Shown here: piece after piece, positions 42,001 to 53,159 of the stretch
Position numbering within the stretch: position 1 is the first letter of the stretch
How the letters are laid out: the number at the start of each line of letters is the position of its first letter
Origin: Datura wrightii
Taxonomy: Eukaryota; Streptophyta; Magnoliopsida; Solanales; Solanaceae
Assembly: GCA_035772735.1 (NCBI GenBank)
Contig: JASDFA010000007.1
Span: 84,219,501 to 84,283,500 of the forward strand
DNA: 64,000 nt
Direction: 5' to 3'
Notes under the pieces: model-generated
What the model saw: the letters and a program-made list of their open reading frames with translations, nothing else
What the model was told of the DNA's origin: nothing
The model's database searches: none
Program-made: the position numbers and the translations under genes

Positions 42001-43861
42001 TGGTAGGGTAATTGCTTATGCTTCCAGACAGCTGAGGAAACACGAAAAGAACTATCCGACCCATGACCTGGAATTGGTCGCAGTAATCCATGCTCTAAAA
42101 ATTTGGAGGCACTATCTGTATGGCGTCCATGTGGACATCTTTACAGATCACAAAAGCCTGCAGTATATTTTCACACAGAGAGAGTTAAATCTGCGGCAGC
42201 GTCGCTGGTTAGAATTGTTGAAAGATTACGACGTAAATATTCTCTATCACCCGGGAAAAGCTAATGTAGTGGCAGATGCCCTGAGCGGTAAATCAATGGG
42301 GAGTTTGGCATATTTGCGACCTGAGAAACAGGAGCTAGCCAAGGAATTCCATCAGCTAGCTGGTTTAGCCGTGCGAATAAGGGAAACGGAAAATAACAAA
42401 GCAGTAATTCAGAATTCAACTGAGTCATCATTAGTTACAGAGGTAAAAGAATGACAATACGAGGACCCTAACTTAGTCCAACTCAGAGATAAAGTTCAGA
42501 AAGGTAAAGAATCAGATTTCCAAATAACTGAGGATAATGTGCTACGCTGTAAGGGCCGCCTTTGTGTTCTGAATATTTCAGGGCTTCGCCAACAGATAAT
42601 GCATGAAGTACATTATGCCCGCTATTCTCTCCATCCAGGAGCAACAAAAATGTACCATGATATCAGAGACATCTACTGGTGGCCAGGTATGAAATCTGAA
42701 ATAGATGAATTTGTATCTAGATGTCCTAACTGCCAGCAGGTGAAAGCGGAGCACCAGAAACCGAGTGGTTTAATGCAGGATATAGCCATACCTATGTGGA
42801 AATGGGAAGCGGTGAATATGGATTTCGTGACCGGGTTGCCCCGTACCAGATGGAGAAATGATTCCATTTGGATAATAGTTGACAGGCTGACAAAATCAGC
42901 ACACTTCTTGCCAGTAAAGGCTACCTTTTCAGCTAAGGATTATGCTGAATTATATATCAGAGAAATAGTAAGATTACATGGAGTACCGGTATCCATCATT
43001 TCAGATAGAGGAGCTCAGTTTACAGCTAGATTCTGGCAGTCCTTCCAGAGGGGCTTGGGAACGCAGATCAATTTGAGCACCGCATTCCACCCTCAGACAG
43101 ATGGACAGGCTGAGCGAACTATCCAGACGCTCGAAGATATGCTACGAGCGTGTGTACTAGACTTTGGTGGTAGCTGGGACGAGCATTTGCCGCTGATAGA
43201 ATTTGCCTATAATAATAGCTATCACTCGGCTATTCAGATGGCACCTTTTGAGGCCTTATACGGGCGGAAGTGCAGATCGCCGGTTGGCTGGTTCGAGGCA
43301 GGAGAATCAGCAATAATTGGGCCAGATATCATTCGGTAGTCAGAAGAGAAAGTCAAGCTTATCAGAGAATGCCTACTGACTGCTCAGAGCCGCCAGAAGT
43401 CTTATGCAGATGTGCGGCGCAGAAATCTAGAGTTTGCGGTAAATGACTGGGTATATCTGAAAGTATCTCCGATGAAGGGGGTGATGAGATTTGGCAAGAA
43501 AGGCAAGCTTAGCCCAAGATTCATTGGGCCGTATCAGATTCGGCGAAGAATAGGCCAAGTTGCATACGAATTGAACTTGCCTCCGGAATTAGCATCGGTT
43601 CACCCAGTATTCCATGTATCTATGTTAAGGAAGTTCGTAGGAGACCCTACCACGGTTGTTCCAGTTCAAGATATCCAAGTTACGGAAGGGTTAGCATATG
43701 AAGAAGTTCCGGTAGCTATTTTAGACAGACAGATTCGCAGGTTAAGAACTAAAGATATTGCGTCTGTCAAAGTATTGTGGCGTAACATGAACCGTGAGGA
43801 AATGACGTGGGAAGCTGAAGAAGACATGAAAGCTAGATATCCTCACCTATTTCAGGCCTAG
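39077..43861 (+). pseudogene. gag-pol: Element E gag-pol polyprotein (1594 codons, six nonsense codons)
   Basis: Single frame from ATG 39077 to the stop at 43861, the same codon count as in A. In-frame stops are at codons 198 (39668 TAG), 312 (40010 TGA), 523 (40643 TGA), 853 (41633 TAG), 1126 (42452 TGA) and 1421 (43337 TAG). Domain positions are those of A: capsid, knuckle at 382-395, protease LIDPGST, reverse transcriptase FIDD at 813-816, RNase H YCDAS, integrase HHCC, NMDF, SDRGAQF and GQAE, GPYQIRRR, and a chromodomain-like end EEDMKARYPHLFQA. The second Cys of the zinc knuckle is Tyr (CYIYGQEGH). The protein would not be made whole, but no frameshift has occurred. Confidence 0.95.
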
Positions 43862-44128
43862 TCAGGCGACAGGTATGTCCATATTATTACTCATGTGGTA
43901 CCTTATGATTGTATATGTATAAGTGAGAAAGATTGATGTTTAGCTACCCAGTGAATCTTGAAACATTTCGTACAGTACCTGTGTTGGACTTTTCTGCATT
44001 TCAGGTTTTTTTTCCATAGTCCATATTACAGGGAAAATTCTGCCAAAATTTTTTTTTTCTAAAGTAATAAGTTAGGTAAGTTGAGAGGTCCTCTAGATAA
44101 CATATTTCATTCGAGGACGAATGTTCTT

Positions 44129-44140
44129 AAGGGGGGGAGA
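44129..44140 (+). other. Polypurine tract of element E
   Basis: AAGGGGGGGAGA one base before the right LTR, identical to that of A. The spacer 43862-44128 is non-coding. Confidence 0.9.
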
Positions 44141-44141
44141 A

Positions 44142-46840
44142 TGTTATACCCCGTAAAAATTTCCGGCACATAGATGGCCTATTCATGTGTTGGTTAAGAA
44201 TATTTGAAAGCCATGCATGCTAGAAAAAGGCCCGGGGAAAGATCGGACAAGCGCCAAGTCGGCGCGTCGCAAGGCAAAATGCGATTTATAGTGTCCAAGT
44301 ATATGGAGTTCAATTTGTAATGTAATTTCCTTTAATTAATAATAATTCCCATAAGATAATTTCTTTTAACTAACAATAATTTCCTTTGATTAATGATGAC
44401 CTCCTTTAAATAATAATAATTTTCTTTAATTGGTGACCACCTCCTTTACTTAAGGATAAGCCTTCCTTGGTTAGTGATAATTTCCATTGGAAAGTCCATG
44501 AAAACGCAGAGAGGAGGGACGACGAAGAAATTGGAAAAATAATCATTCGATTACGCTGCCAAACGAAATCTAAACTCAAATTAACCTCAGGTACCGAGGT
44601 ATTTAGCAGCAGAGAGCATTTCTACAGTTTTTGTTTCGTGAAATACGGCCGGCGAATCGTCGAGCTACCAAACCAAAGTAAGTAAAATTACTCCAAATTA
44701 GTGTCTATGTGTTCCCAGCTGTGAAGTGAGTATTTTTCCCTTCTGGACTTCTGAAAAATAACGAGTTTTCGACCGTCTTTCGATAGGCCTAAGTTTAGGC
44801 TATAATTATATCGAAAGTAACGTCGTTCTTCGGAATAAAGCTGTATTTAGTACTGATTGATGTATATGTGAATGCAGTTGGGAGGAACAGCAGAAATACC
44901 GACCAAACTACGCCGGTTAGCCGGGAAATCAGAAGTGAAGGTATGTAAAGCTAGTTTCCTCGGCAAGTTAGTAGTCTCGGTATAGTAAGGTAGTATAAAG
45001 GCCGGTAGAAGGTTCAGAAGACGTGTGTTATGTTTGTTACGAATGCTGGTATGATATTAGAAGTATTAAGTTATATTTTTGCGCAAAACTTGCTAGCACG
45101 ACATAGATTCTAATATAAGTGTTAGGAAATGCACAGCATGCTCAGTATGTGACGTAGTACAGAATGTTAGGATATTATTGTAATCAGTTGAATCCAGTAA
45201 AGCAATGTGACAGCTGTAAGGTATCTCAGAAGTAGAATGATAGGTTAAAATGAAGTATAGAAAGCCTGTTGGAAATAGTAAATCATGTTACTACAGAAAC
45301 TCAGTATACAACGTAGTTTCCAGTAGAAAGACTATATCCTGGTCAACATGAGACTCAGTATAGTATGGCAGAAGATTACATTTATATATCTATACTAATA
45401 TCAGTCTCAGCATATATTAAATACATATATATACTATCATTAATCTCAGTAGGTATTAAATACATATATATCACCATCACTAGGTCATCACACAGTATGT
45501 ACAGATACATTATAACCATTAGCTTCCGTATATCAGATATGCAGATAGTATTACTAGTTGAGACCGTTGTATTGTTTGGGGTTGGATTACCTAGTATCTA
45601 TGACCGCCCCAGGGTTAATAGCTGTATCGACTCGTCCACTAGAGGACGAGGATACGTTGCTCTACTGAGTGGCATGACGTCCCCCAGGGGACGAAGATGG
45701 GATGTCAGTTCCCCATATGATGCCTTGGTCGGCTTTTACACACCCCTGTCGAGCGGATACGCTCGGGTGTTGATTCAGGAGTCCTCCGGACTCAAATACA
45801 GTTATAGTTAGGGGCTCAGCGAGCCCAAGTGCGTACCTAGAGGACCGGCAGGATGCTTATAGCTATTATAGGAGATGGGATGACCGGGGTAGGGGCATAG
45901 ATTCTGTGCTGGTTGTACCCCCCGACTTATGGGGGCTGGGTAAGGTTTTTGTATGCTATGTTGTGTTGTATGAGTTATATTATGTTATGCTATGTTACAC
46001 TAGATACGAGTAGATCGACGGTAGTAACGACACATCTTCAGGTATGACTCTTACTCCTTCCAGTATAGTAAAGAGTAAACTTGGCTTTACGTTTTCAATC
46101 AGTTTAGCCTATTCCTTTCTATTTCAGTTCCAACAGTTGTATTGTTACTTTCAGATATTCTTCAGTTGTTGCTTTATATACTTAGTACCAGTGGTACTGA
46201 CGCCCAGTGGGGCGCTGCATTACTTGCCTGCAGGTACTCATAGACGAGGAGCCGACACCTCGTGATTCTAGCCAGCTTACAGAGTCACCAGCTCCAGTCA
46301 TCCGGAGCTAGACAGCCTTAGCTAGAGGTTTATCTCTTTTCTTTTGTTGTACAACATGGGTAGGCCGGGGCCCTGTCCCGATCATCTTATCAGTACTCTT
46401 AGAGGCTTGCAGTCTGTATATATTCCCTGTGGTCAGATGAGCCGGTCGTGTGGGGCCGTGCGGTTGTATAGCTGTTAGCACTTTTACTTCTTTATGTTGG
46501 CCATGTGGGGCTAAAGTTCGACAGTAGTGGTGACCTTGCCGGTCACATAGCTTCTTAGTTCTTTATTGTTGAGTTGCAATTAATTAGATAGCATGGTGGC
46601 CTTGTCGGCCCGCATAGGTTTCCCTATAGTAGAATGTTCTGGTGAGCTGTTATGACAGGTACAGATGGCTACAGGCCAGTTGGCTGGAGGCTGTGTTTAC
46701 AGCCGTTATATAGCCGATTTATTTATTGAAATAGAGCCTAAGCCAGCCAAAGCACCAGATGTGCTCAGGCTGGTCCACTTAGCAGTCCAGAGTCTAGTAG
46801 GCACCAGGTGCCGTCATACCCCCCAAGGTGGGGTGTGACA
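44142..46840 (+). repeat. 3' LTR of element E
   Basis: 2699 bases, TGTTATACC to GTGTGACA. Promoter word GCGCCAAGTCGGCGC at about 44251-44265, TATA-like AAGTATATGG at 44297-44306, inverted repeat AGTACC/GGTACT at 46184-46198. Small frames such as 45365-45811 have no recognisable product. Confidence 0.95.
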
Positions 46841-46845
46841 GCTAT
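46841..46845. repeat. Target-site duplication of element E (right copy, GCTAT)
   Basis: Exact repeat of 26222-26226. Confidence 0.95.
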
Positions 46846-49800
46846 GTCTTGAGTCAACCCGCCTGGTTTCTGGTGTTCCGCTTTTACTTGCTGGCAATTA
46901 GGACACTGGGCTACGAATTCTGCTATTTCCCTCTTCATAATTGGCCACCAGTAGATTTCTTTAATATCATGGTACATTTTTGTCATTCCTGGGTGGAGAG
47001 AATAGCGGGCGTAATGACCTCACTCATAATTTGCTGGCGAAGCCCTGAAATATCTGGAACACAAAGGCGGCCTTTACATCGCAACACTTCATCCTCAATT
47101 ACCTGAAAATATGGCGCTTTCCCTTGCTAAACTCTGTCTTTAAGCTGAACCAAGTCGGGATCCTCATACTGTCGTTCCTTTACCTCCACAACTAATGGCG
47201 ACACTGTGGTGTTCTGAATTACCGCTCTGTTTTCCTCTATTTCTACTACACGAACGGCTAAACTGGCTAACTGGTGTATTTCTCTGGCTAACTCCTGCTG
47301 CTCAGGCTGCAAGTACACCAAACTCCCCATAGATTTGCGGCTGAGGGCATCTGCTACTACATTGGCTCTTCTTGGGTGATACAGAATATTTACATCATAA
47401 TCTTTCAGCAATTCCAACCAGCGACTCCGCCGCAAATTCAACTCCCTCTGAGTGAAGATATACTGTAGGCTCTTATAATTAGGAAAATATCCACATGGAC
47501 GCCGTACAAGTAATGTCTCCATATCTTCAAGGTGTGGATCACTGCGGCTAGTTCCAGGTCATGGATAGGATAATTCTTTTCGTGTTTCCTTAGCTGTTTG
47601 GAAGCATAAGCAATCACTTTACCATGCAGCATCAGCACATATCCTAACCCGATGCCCGAAGAATCACAATAAACTGCATAACCCTCTGTACCTTCTGGCA
47701 ATACTAACACTGGGGCAGAGGTCAGCCTGTCTTTCAATTCCTGGAAACTCTACTCACATGCCTCCGTCCACTGAAACTTTACTGCTTTTTGCGTCAGCTT
47801 AGTCAGAGGTGCCGCTATGATGGAGAACCCCTCAACAAATCTTTTATAGTACCCTGCTAATCCCATAAAACTACGGACTTCGATCGGAGTGGTAGGTCTG
47901 GGCCATGTTTTTACTGCTTCTATTTTCTGCGTGTCTACTTGTATACCCGCATCTAACACAATATGCCCCAAGAAAGCTACTAAGTTCAGCCAAAATTCAC
48001 ATTTAGAGAACTTGGCGTACAGCTGACGGTCCTTGAGAATCTGGAGCACTATTCGCAAATGATCCTGGTGGTCTGCCTCTTAGCAAGAATACACTAGAAT
48101 ATCATCAATAAACACTATCACGAACAGGTCCAGGTATGGTCTGAAGATGTTGTTCATCAGGTCCATAAATATTGTTGGGGCATTCGTCAACCCAAAGGAC
48201 ATGACTAGGAATTCAAAATGGCCGTATTTGGTCCTGAAGGCAGTCTTTGGAATGTCCCTTTCACGAACTCGAACCTGATGGTCTCCGGACCGTAAGTAAA
48301 TTTTGGAGAAATATCTGGCCCCCTGTAACTGATCAAACAAATCATCTATTCTGGGAAGCGGATACTTATTCTTGACTATAACCTTATTCAACTGCCGGTA
48401 ATCTATACACATGTGGAGTGAGCCATCCTTCTTTCTCACAAATAGAACTGGTGCACCTCAAGGTGAAGTACTCGGCCTGATAAAGCCCTTATCTAACAGA
48501 TCTTTCAGCTGCTCCTTTAATTCTCTGAGTTCAGCAGGAGTCATACGATACGGAGGGATTGATATGGGCTGAGTGTCAGGTAGTAAATCAATTGCAAAAT
48601 CTATTTCTCTTTCTAGGGGAATATCAGGTAGCTCTTCTGGAAATACGTCAGGGTATTCATTAACCACTGGAATAGACTAGAGTGTCAAAGGCTCTACCCG
48701 AACATCCTGGACTCTGACTAGGTGGTAAATGCATCCCTTAGCTATTAACTTCCTCGCCTGAAGGTGGGAAATAAACCTACCTTTTGGCGTAGCTGTACTG
48801 CCCTTCCACTCTCATACTTCCTCCCCTGGAAAGTGGAATCGGACCGTCTTGGTCCAGCATTCTACATTGGCATAGCACTATACCAGCCAATCCATACCCA
48901 TAATGGCGTCGAAATCAATCATCTCTAATTCTACCAGATCTACTGTAGTCTGACGGTCAGCAACCTCTACTGTACACTCTCAATAAACCCTTTTGGTTGT
49001 GATGGAGTCACCGACGGGTGTAGATACTGAAAAGGGTTGCTGAAGCAACTCTGGTACAACACTTAACTTTCGGGACACAAATGGGGTAACGTAGGACAAA
49101 GTAGACCCTGGCTCAATCAATACATAAGCAGGGTGTGAAAAAATAGTCATCATACCTATTACCACATCTAGAGATGCCTCTGAGTCCTTCCTCCCTGGTA
49201 ATGCATAGGTACGGCTTGGGCCCGTACCTGAACTAGAAGCCCCTGATCTACCTCGGCCTAAACCTGTTGGACCTGAGGGCCTACGCCCTGCCGAGGCTGC
49301 TGGAGCTCGCGGCCCTGCTGATGTCGTGTCCTGATTATATCATCTACCTTGACCTCTGGATGGACAGTCTCTCATCACATGACCCTCCTGCCCGCATATA
49401 TAACACCCTGTGGAGCCATATCTGCAAGCTCCAGTGTGGGGTCGGCTACAAATAGGGCAAGGTGGGGGTATGTACCTGCTCTGCTCTGCCCTCCTTTGCT
49501 AAGGTGAATCTACCGTTCGAGAACTGCCACCAGACTCTGACTATCCTCGGCTTATAAATCTACCCCTCTGCTGCTGTGATGGAGGTGGGGTCTAGGTGGC
49601 CTGTGTGACAACTGGGGCTTGGGTCCTCTATGAATCTCCCTCTGTATTTCATCTAATCTATCCCTGCGGCACTGCTCCTGATTTATACGTCTACTGTCAT
49701 GTTGTCGCTGTCTAAGGCCCTCAATTGTCTGGGCAAAGGCCTGCACCCGAGAAATATCCATGTCCCTCCGCAGCGTAGCTGTCATGCATGCCTCAATATA

Positions 49801-50539
49801 TTCTGGGTTTAGACCCATAATAAACCGGTGGGATCTAGATGGCATGGTGTCCACAAAAGCTGGAGCATAGTGGGCCAAGGAATCAAACTGTAGGGCATAT
49901 TCCCGCACACTCCTCGCCCCCTGCTCTAAGTGCAAAAACTGATCCATCCGGGCCTGTCAAATTTCCCGTGGCAAATAACGATCCAGGAAGGCCTCCAAAA
50001 AGCTGGACCAGGTCGGAAGGGCAACATCTCTCCCTTGGGACCTTTCCCAACTTTTATACCACAACACAACAATATCCCGCAGCCGGAATACCACTAACTC
50101 AACCGATTCTATAGACGTCACATGCATGACCCGAAAGATTCTCTACATCTGGTATAGGAAATCATTGGGGTCCTCTGCCAGATCCGACCCTGTGAACTAC
50201 GGGGGACCTAGTGCCAAAAATTCTCGGACCCTCAAACTGCCAGACCCACCGGATGACTCTACTGTTACAGGTGGCACTGACTGGTGCTGAGTAGCCATCA
50301 TTTGTGCCAACATCACTACTGCACTTAGAATTTCCTAGTCGGATGGTGTAGGTACAGGAGTTGTCGGAGCCGGTGTCGTTACGAATAGCTCCTGGTAAGG
50401 TGGGGACTGCTGAGAAGGCTGTGATGATGATGCTCGCAGATCGGGCTGATACTAAATGAAGCTGAGGCATCCTGCTAGTGCCTTCTCCTATTGCAGTATC
50501 CAGTCTTCTGCCTGTAGCAGGGTGTCGCTGGTCTTCCAT
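46841..50539 (-). pseudogene. gag-pol: Element F gag-pol, 5' part (gag, protease, RT, RNase H, integrase zinc domain)
   Basis: Starts MEDQRHPATG at 50539 on the minus strand. The pieces in order are capsid 49947-49552 (EYALQFDSLAHYAP), zinc knuckle CYICGQEGHVMRDCP intact at about 49405-49361, protease near 49165-48980 with LIEPGST (Glu in place of the catalytic Asp), linker 48667-48458, RT 48439-48080 with FIDDILVYS, RT thumb 48058-47750, RNase H 47737-47438 with YCDSS and 47522-47127, and integrase HHCC up to QDIA at the E insertion point. At least six stops or frameshifts separate them. It continues at 26226-25147. Confidence 0.9.
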
Positions 50540-50737
50540 TTTATTTGTAGACAAAGAGTATGATAAGTTTTAGGGGCTCAACCCTATACTGTACTACTCT
50601 ATGACATGATTGAATATGAAGAAAGAGTAACCATCCTATTACTCCTTCCAGCCTCCTGCCTATAGTATATGGTGCACAACACATCCATAGACAAGACTCT
50701 ACTTAGCACGGCTTGCAGACTCCCTGGGACACGACCT

Positions 50738-50749
50738 GCTCTGATACCA
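50738..50749 (-). other. Primer binding site of element F
   Basis: Plus-strand GCTCTGATACCA, the complement of the initiator-Met tRNA site, next to the LTR at 50754. The leader 50540-50737 has no gene. Confidence 0.88.
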
Positions 50750-50753
50750 AGTT

Positions 50754-51580
50754 TGTCACGCCCCGCCTTGGGAGGAATGACTGGCACCTGGTGCCCAACT
50801 AAGACCTGGACTACTGGACTACTGAGCCTAAGCACCTCTGGTGCAAGGTTGGCTCTAACTCTGGGTTCATGGAACCAACGGGCTATATAACGGCTGTAAA
50901 ACAGCCTCCGGCCGACTAGGCCTATAGCCACCTGTAAGACAACAACAGATAGTCAGAACAATAGTAGTATAAAGGAACCTATGCGGGCCGACAAGGCCAG
51001 TCTAGTTACTTTTGAATCAAGAAAACAAGTGCTACGTGACCGACAAGGTCACCACTACCAACTGAGTAAGGCCCCACATGGCCATTATAAACAAGCTAAA
51101 ACATACACACGGCCTCACACGACCGGTACAACTAACCACAGGGAATATACAATATGCAAGCCTCTAAGAGTACTGATAAGATGGTCGGGACAGGGCCCCA
51201 GCCTACCCATACTGTACAACAAAAGACATGAAATAAACCAGCTGTCTAGCTCCAGATGACAAGAGCTGATGACTCTATGTGGCTGGAATCATGAGGGATC
51301 GGCTCCTCGTCTATGAGTACCTGCAGGCAAGTAATGCAGCGCCCCCAAATGGGCGTCAGTACCACTGGTACCGAGTATGCAAAGTAAAACTGAACATAAC
51401 TGAAGATAAACAGTAATACTGATAGTCAGTGAAATGACAGGGAATAGCTAAAACTGTCTGGTATACCAGAATCTATATTGAGCTTAACTGCACTGGAAGG
51501 AAGATAAGACTCATACCTATCGATGCGGCGTCCTGCTAACTATCCATTTTATTAGTAACATGTATATATATCTAATAAGT

Positions 51581-51629
<49 letters not shown>

Positions 51630-52497
51630 CATACAAGAACCTATACCAGCCCCCATAAGTCGGAAGGTGCAAATCTACATGCAATCTATATACTCCTACC
51701 TGGGTTAAACCATCAAAAAATAAATTCACTCCACTCACCTAATAACTACGAGCACCCCACCGGCCCCCTAGGTATGCAGCTTGGGATCTCTGGGCCCCTG
51801 ACTATAACTGTATCTGAGTCCCCAGGACTCCTGTAACTGTAATATGAGATTTGTATGTGTAATCTGTAATCTGTGCCCTGGGCGCAAGCGCTCGACAAGG
51901 TACACTGTAATGCTGATCAGCCTGATATGGGGAATGCTGCATCCCATCTTCGTCCTACTGCGGACGGCATGCCACTCCTTGGAGTGGCGTATCCTCACCC
52001 TCTGGCGGGCGAGTCGACACAGCTATTAACCCTAGGGCGGCAAGGAAGCTCTAAGAGTGCCCACATATCACAAACAAGTCTCGACAAGCAATAGTAATCA
52101 CATATAACATGTATATCACATCTGAAAATGCTATCCATGTTCTGATATTCTATTCTGAATCTCTTGTTGTATTAAACTGAATCTAATACTGAGTTAAACT
52201 GAGTCTGGGATTGATATCTTGCTATTTGGTATAACTTTACTAACTTTTATTCTGAATATGGCGTAATAATACAAACATATTTAATACTCGGCTTCTGGAA
52301 CTTCCTTTTGGAGTTTATTCTATTTTACTATACTAGAATTACTAGCTTGTCGAAGAAACTGGCTTTACATACCTCAGTTGTCGGCTTCCCGGCTAACTGG
52401 CGTAACTCGGCCAATATTCAGCTATTTCATCCAACTGTATACACATTCATAGTAATTAGAACTAAATTCATCAATAATCTGGAATAAAATACTACTT

Positions 52498-52534
<37 letters not shown>

Positions 52535-53045
52535 CTTTGACTTATCGAAAAACAGTCAAAAACTTGTTATTTCTCGGAAGTCCAGCAGGGAGAAATACTC
52601 ACTATAGGGCTAGGAGTATTTGACACTAATTTGGAGCAATTCCACTTACCTTAGCTCGGTAGGACGACGGTTCGCCGCTTGAATTTCATGAAACTAAATC
52701 TGTAGGAATGCTCCTTGCAGCTTAATACCTCACTACCTAAGATTATTTCGAGTTTGGACCGCGTATAATGGCGTAATCAGATAGAAATTTTAAAGAAATC
52801 TTCGTGCCCTCTGTTCTAAGCTGTTTTCTCTGTTTACTCTCTTGAAATTATGAATTTCTATCATTAAAAACCGAAGTTGGGGCTTTTATACTTGGGACCT
52901 TTAAGTCGCATTTACCTTGCAACGCACCGACTTGGCACTTGTCTGGTCTCTCCCCGGGCCCTTTTCTCGCACGTATGGCATTATAAAACTCTTAACCAAC
53001 ATGCGAATAGGCCATCTACATGTCAAGAATTTATGGGGTGTAAAA
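50754..53045 (-). repeat. 5' LTR of element F
   Basis: 2292 bases, TGTCACGCCCCGCC to GTGTAAAA in plus reading; the terminal ACA is changed to AAA (53044). TA runs are at 51584-51628 and 52499-52534. The minus-strand TATA box (TATAAAAGCC) is at about 52890-52881, and the word with AAGTCGCAT, ACCTTGC and CACCGACTTGG lies upstream at 52899-52945. Confidence 0.92.
51584..51628. repeat. Microsatellite (TA)n in the F 5' LTR
   Basis: About 22 TA units; the counterpart in the 3' LTR is (CA)14(TA)8. A second TA run of about 17 units is at 52499-52534. Confidence 0.95.
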
Positions 53046-53050
53046 ATATC
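53046..53050. repeat. Target-site duplication of element F (right copy, ATATC)
   Basis: Exact repeat of 22547-22551. Confidence 0.9.
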
Positions 53051-53159
53051 ATAGCCAACCATCATATGTGTAGCGCGCTTCACACCATAAAGAGGAGTCT
53101 ACTCGATGCGACTTTCAGACATATGAGGATACTCTGAACCTAGTGTCGTATACCAAGTT
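53051..53159 (-). other. Leader and decayed primer site of element G
   Basis: Plus-strand TCGTATACCAAG at about 53146-53157 is a decayed form of GCTCTGATACCAAG. The text GCGCGCTTCACACCATAAAGAGGAGTC before it parallels the B leader at 13106-13137. Confidence 0.65.

Larger units (their letters stand above)
26227..46840 (+). mobile_element. Element E: Tekay/Del-type Ty3/gypsy retrotransposon with element C in its 5' LTR
   Basis: LTR 26227-27618 plus 37574-38864 (split by C), primer site 38869-38880, gag-pol 39077-43861, polypurine tract 44129-44140, LTR 44142-46840; GCTAT duplication on both sides. Without C and its duplication the element is about 10.6 kb. Its gag-pol is the same length as that of A and collinear codon by codon, so A and E are sister subfamilies. 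It has six nonsense codons and is more decayed than A. Confidence 0.96.
22552..53045 (-). mobile_element. Element F: Tekay-like Ty3/gypsy retrotransposon carrying E (and C)
   Basis: The minus-strand order is 5' LTR 53045-50754, primer site 50749-50738, gag-pol from 50539 to 46841, interruption by E, rest of pol 26226-25147, polypurine tract 24902-24885, 3' LTR 24884-22552. The ATATC duplication flanks it. E landed in the integrase core between the zinc domain and the first catalytic Asp. The gag-pol has several frameshifts and stops, more than A or E, so F is older, which fits its being the host of E. Confidence 0.92.
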
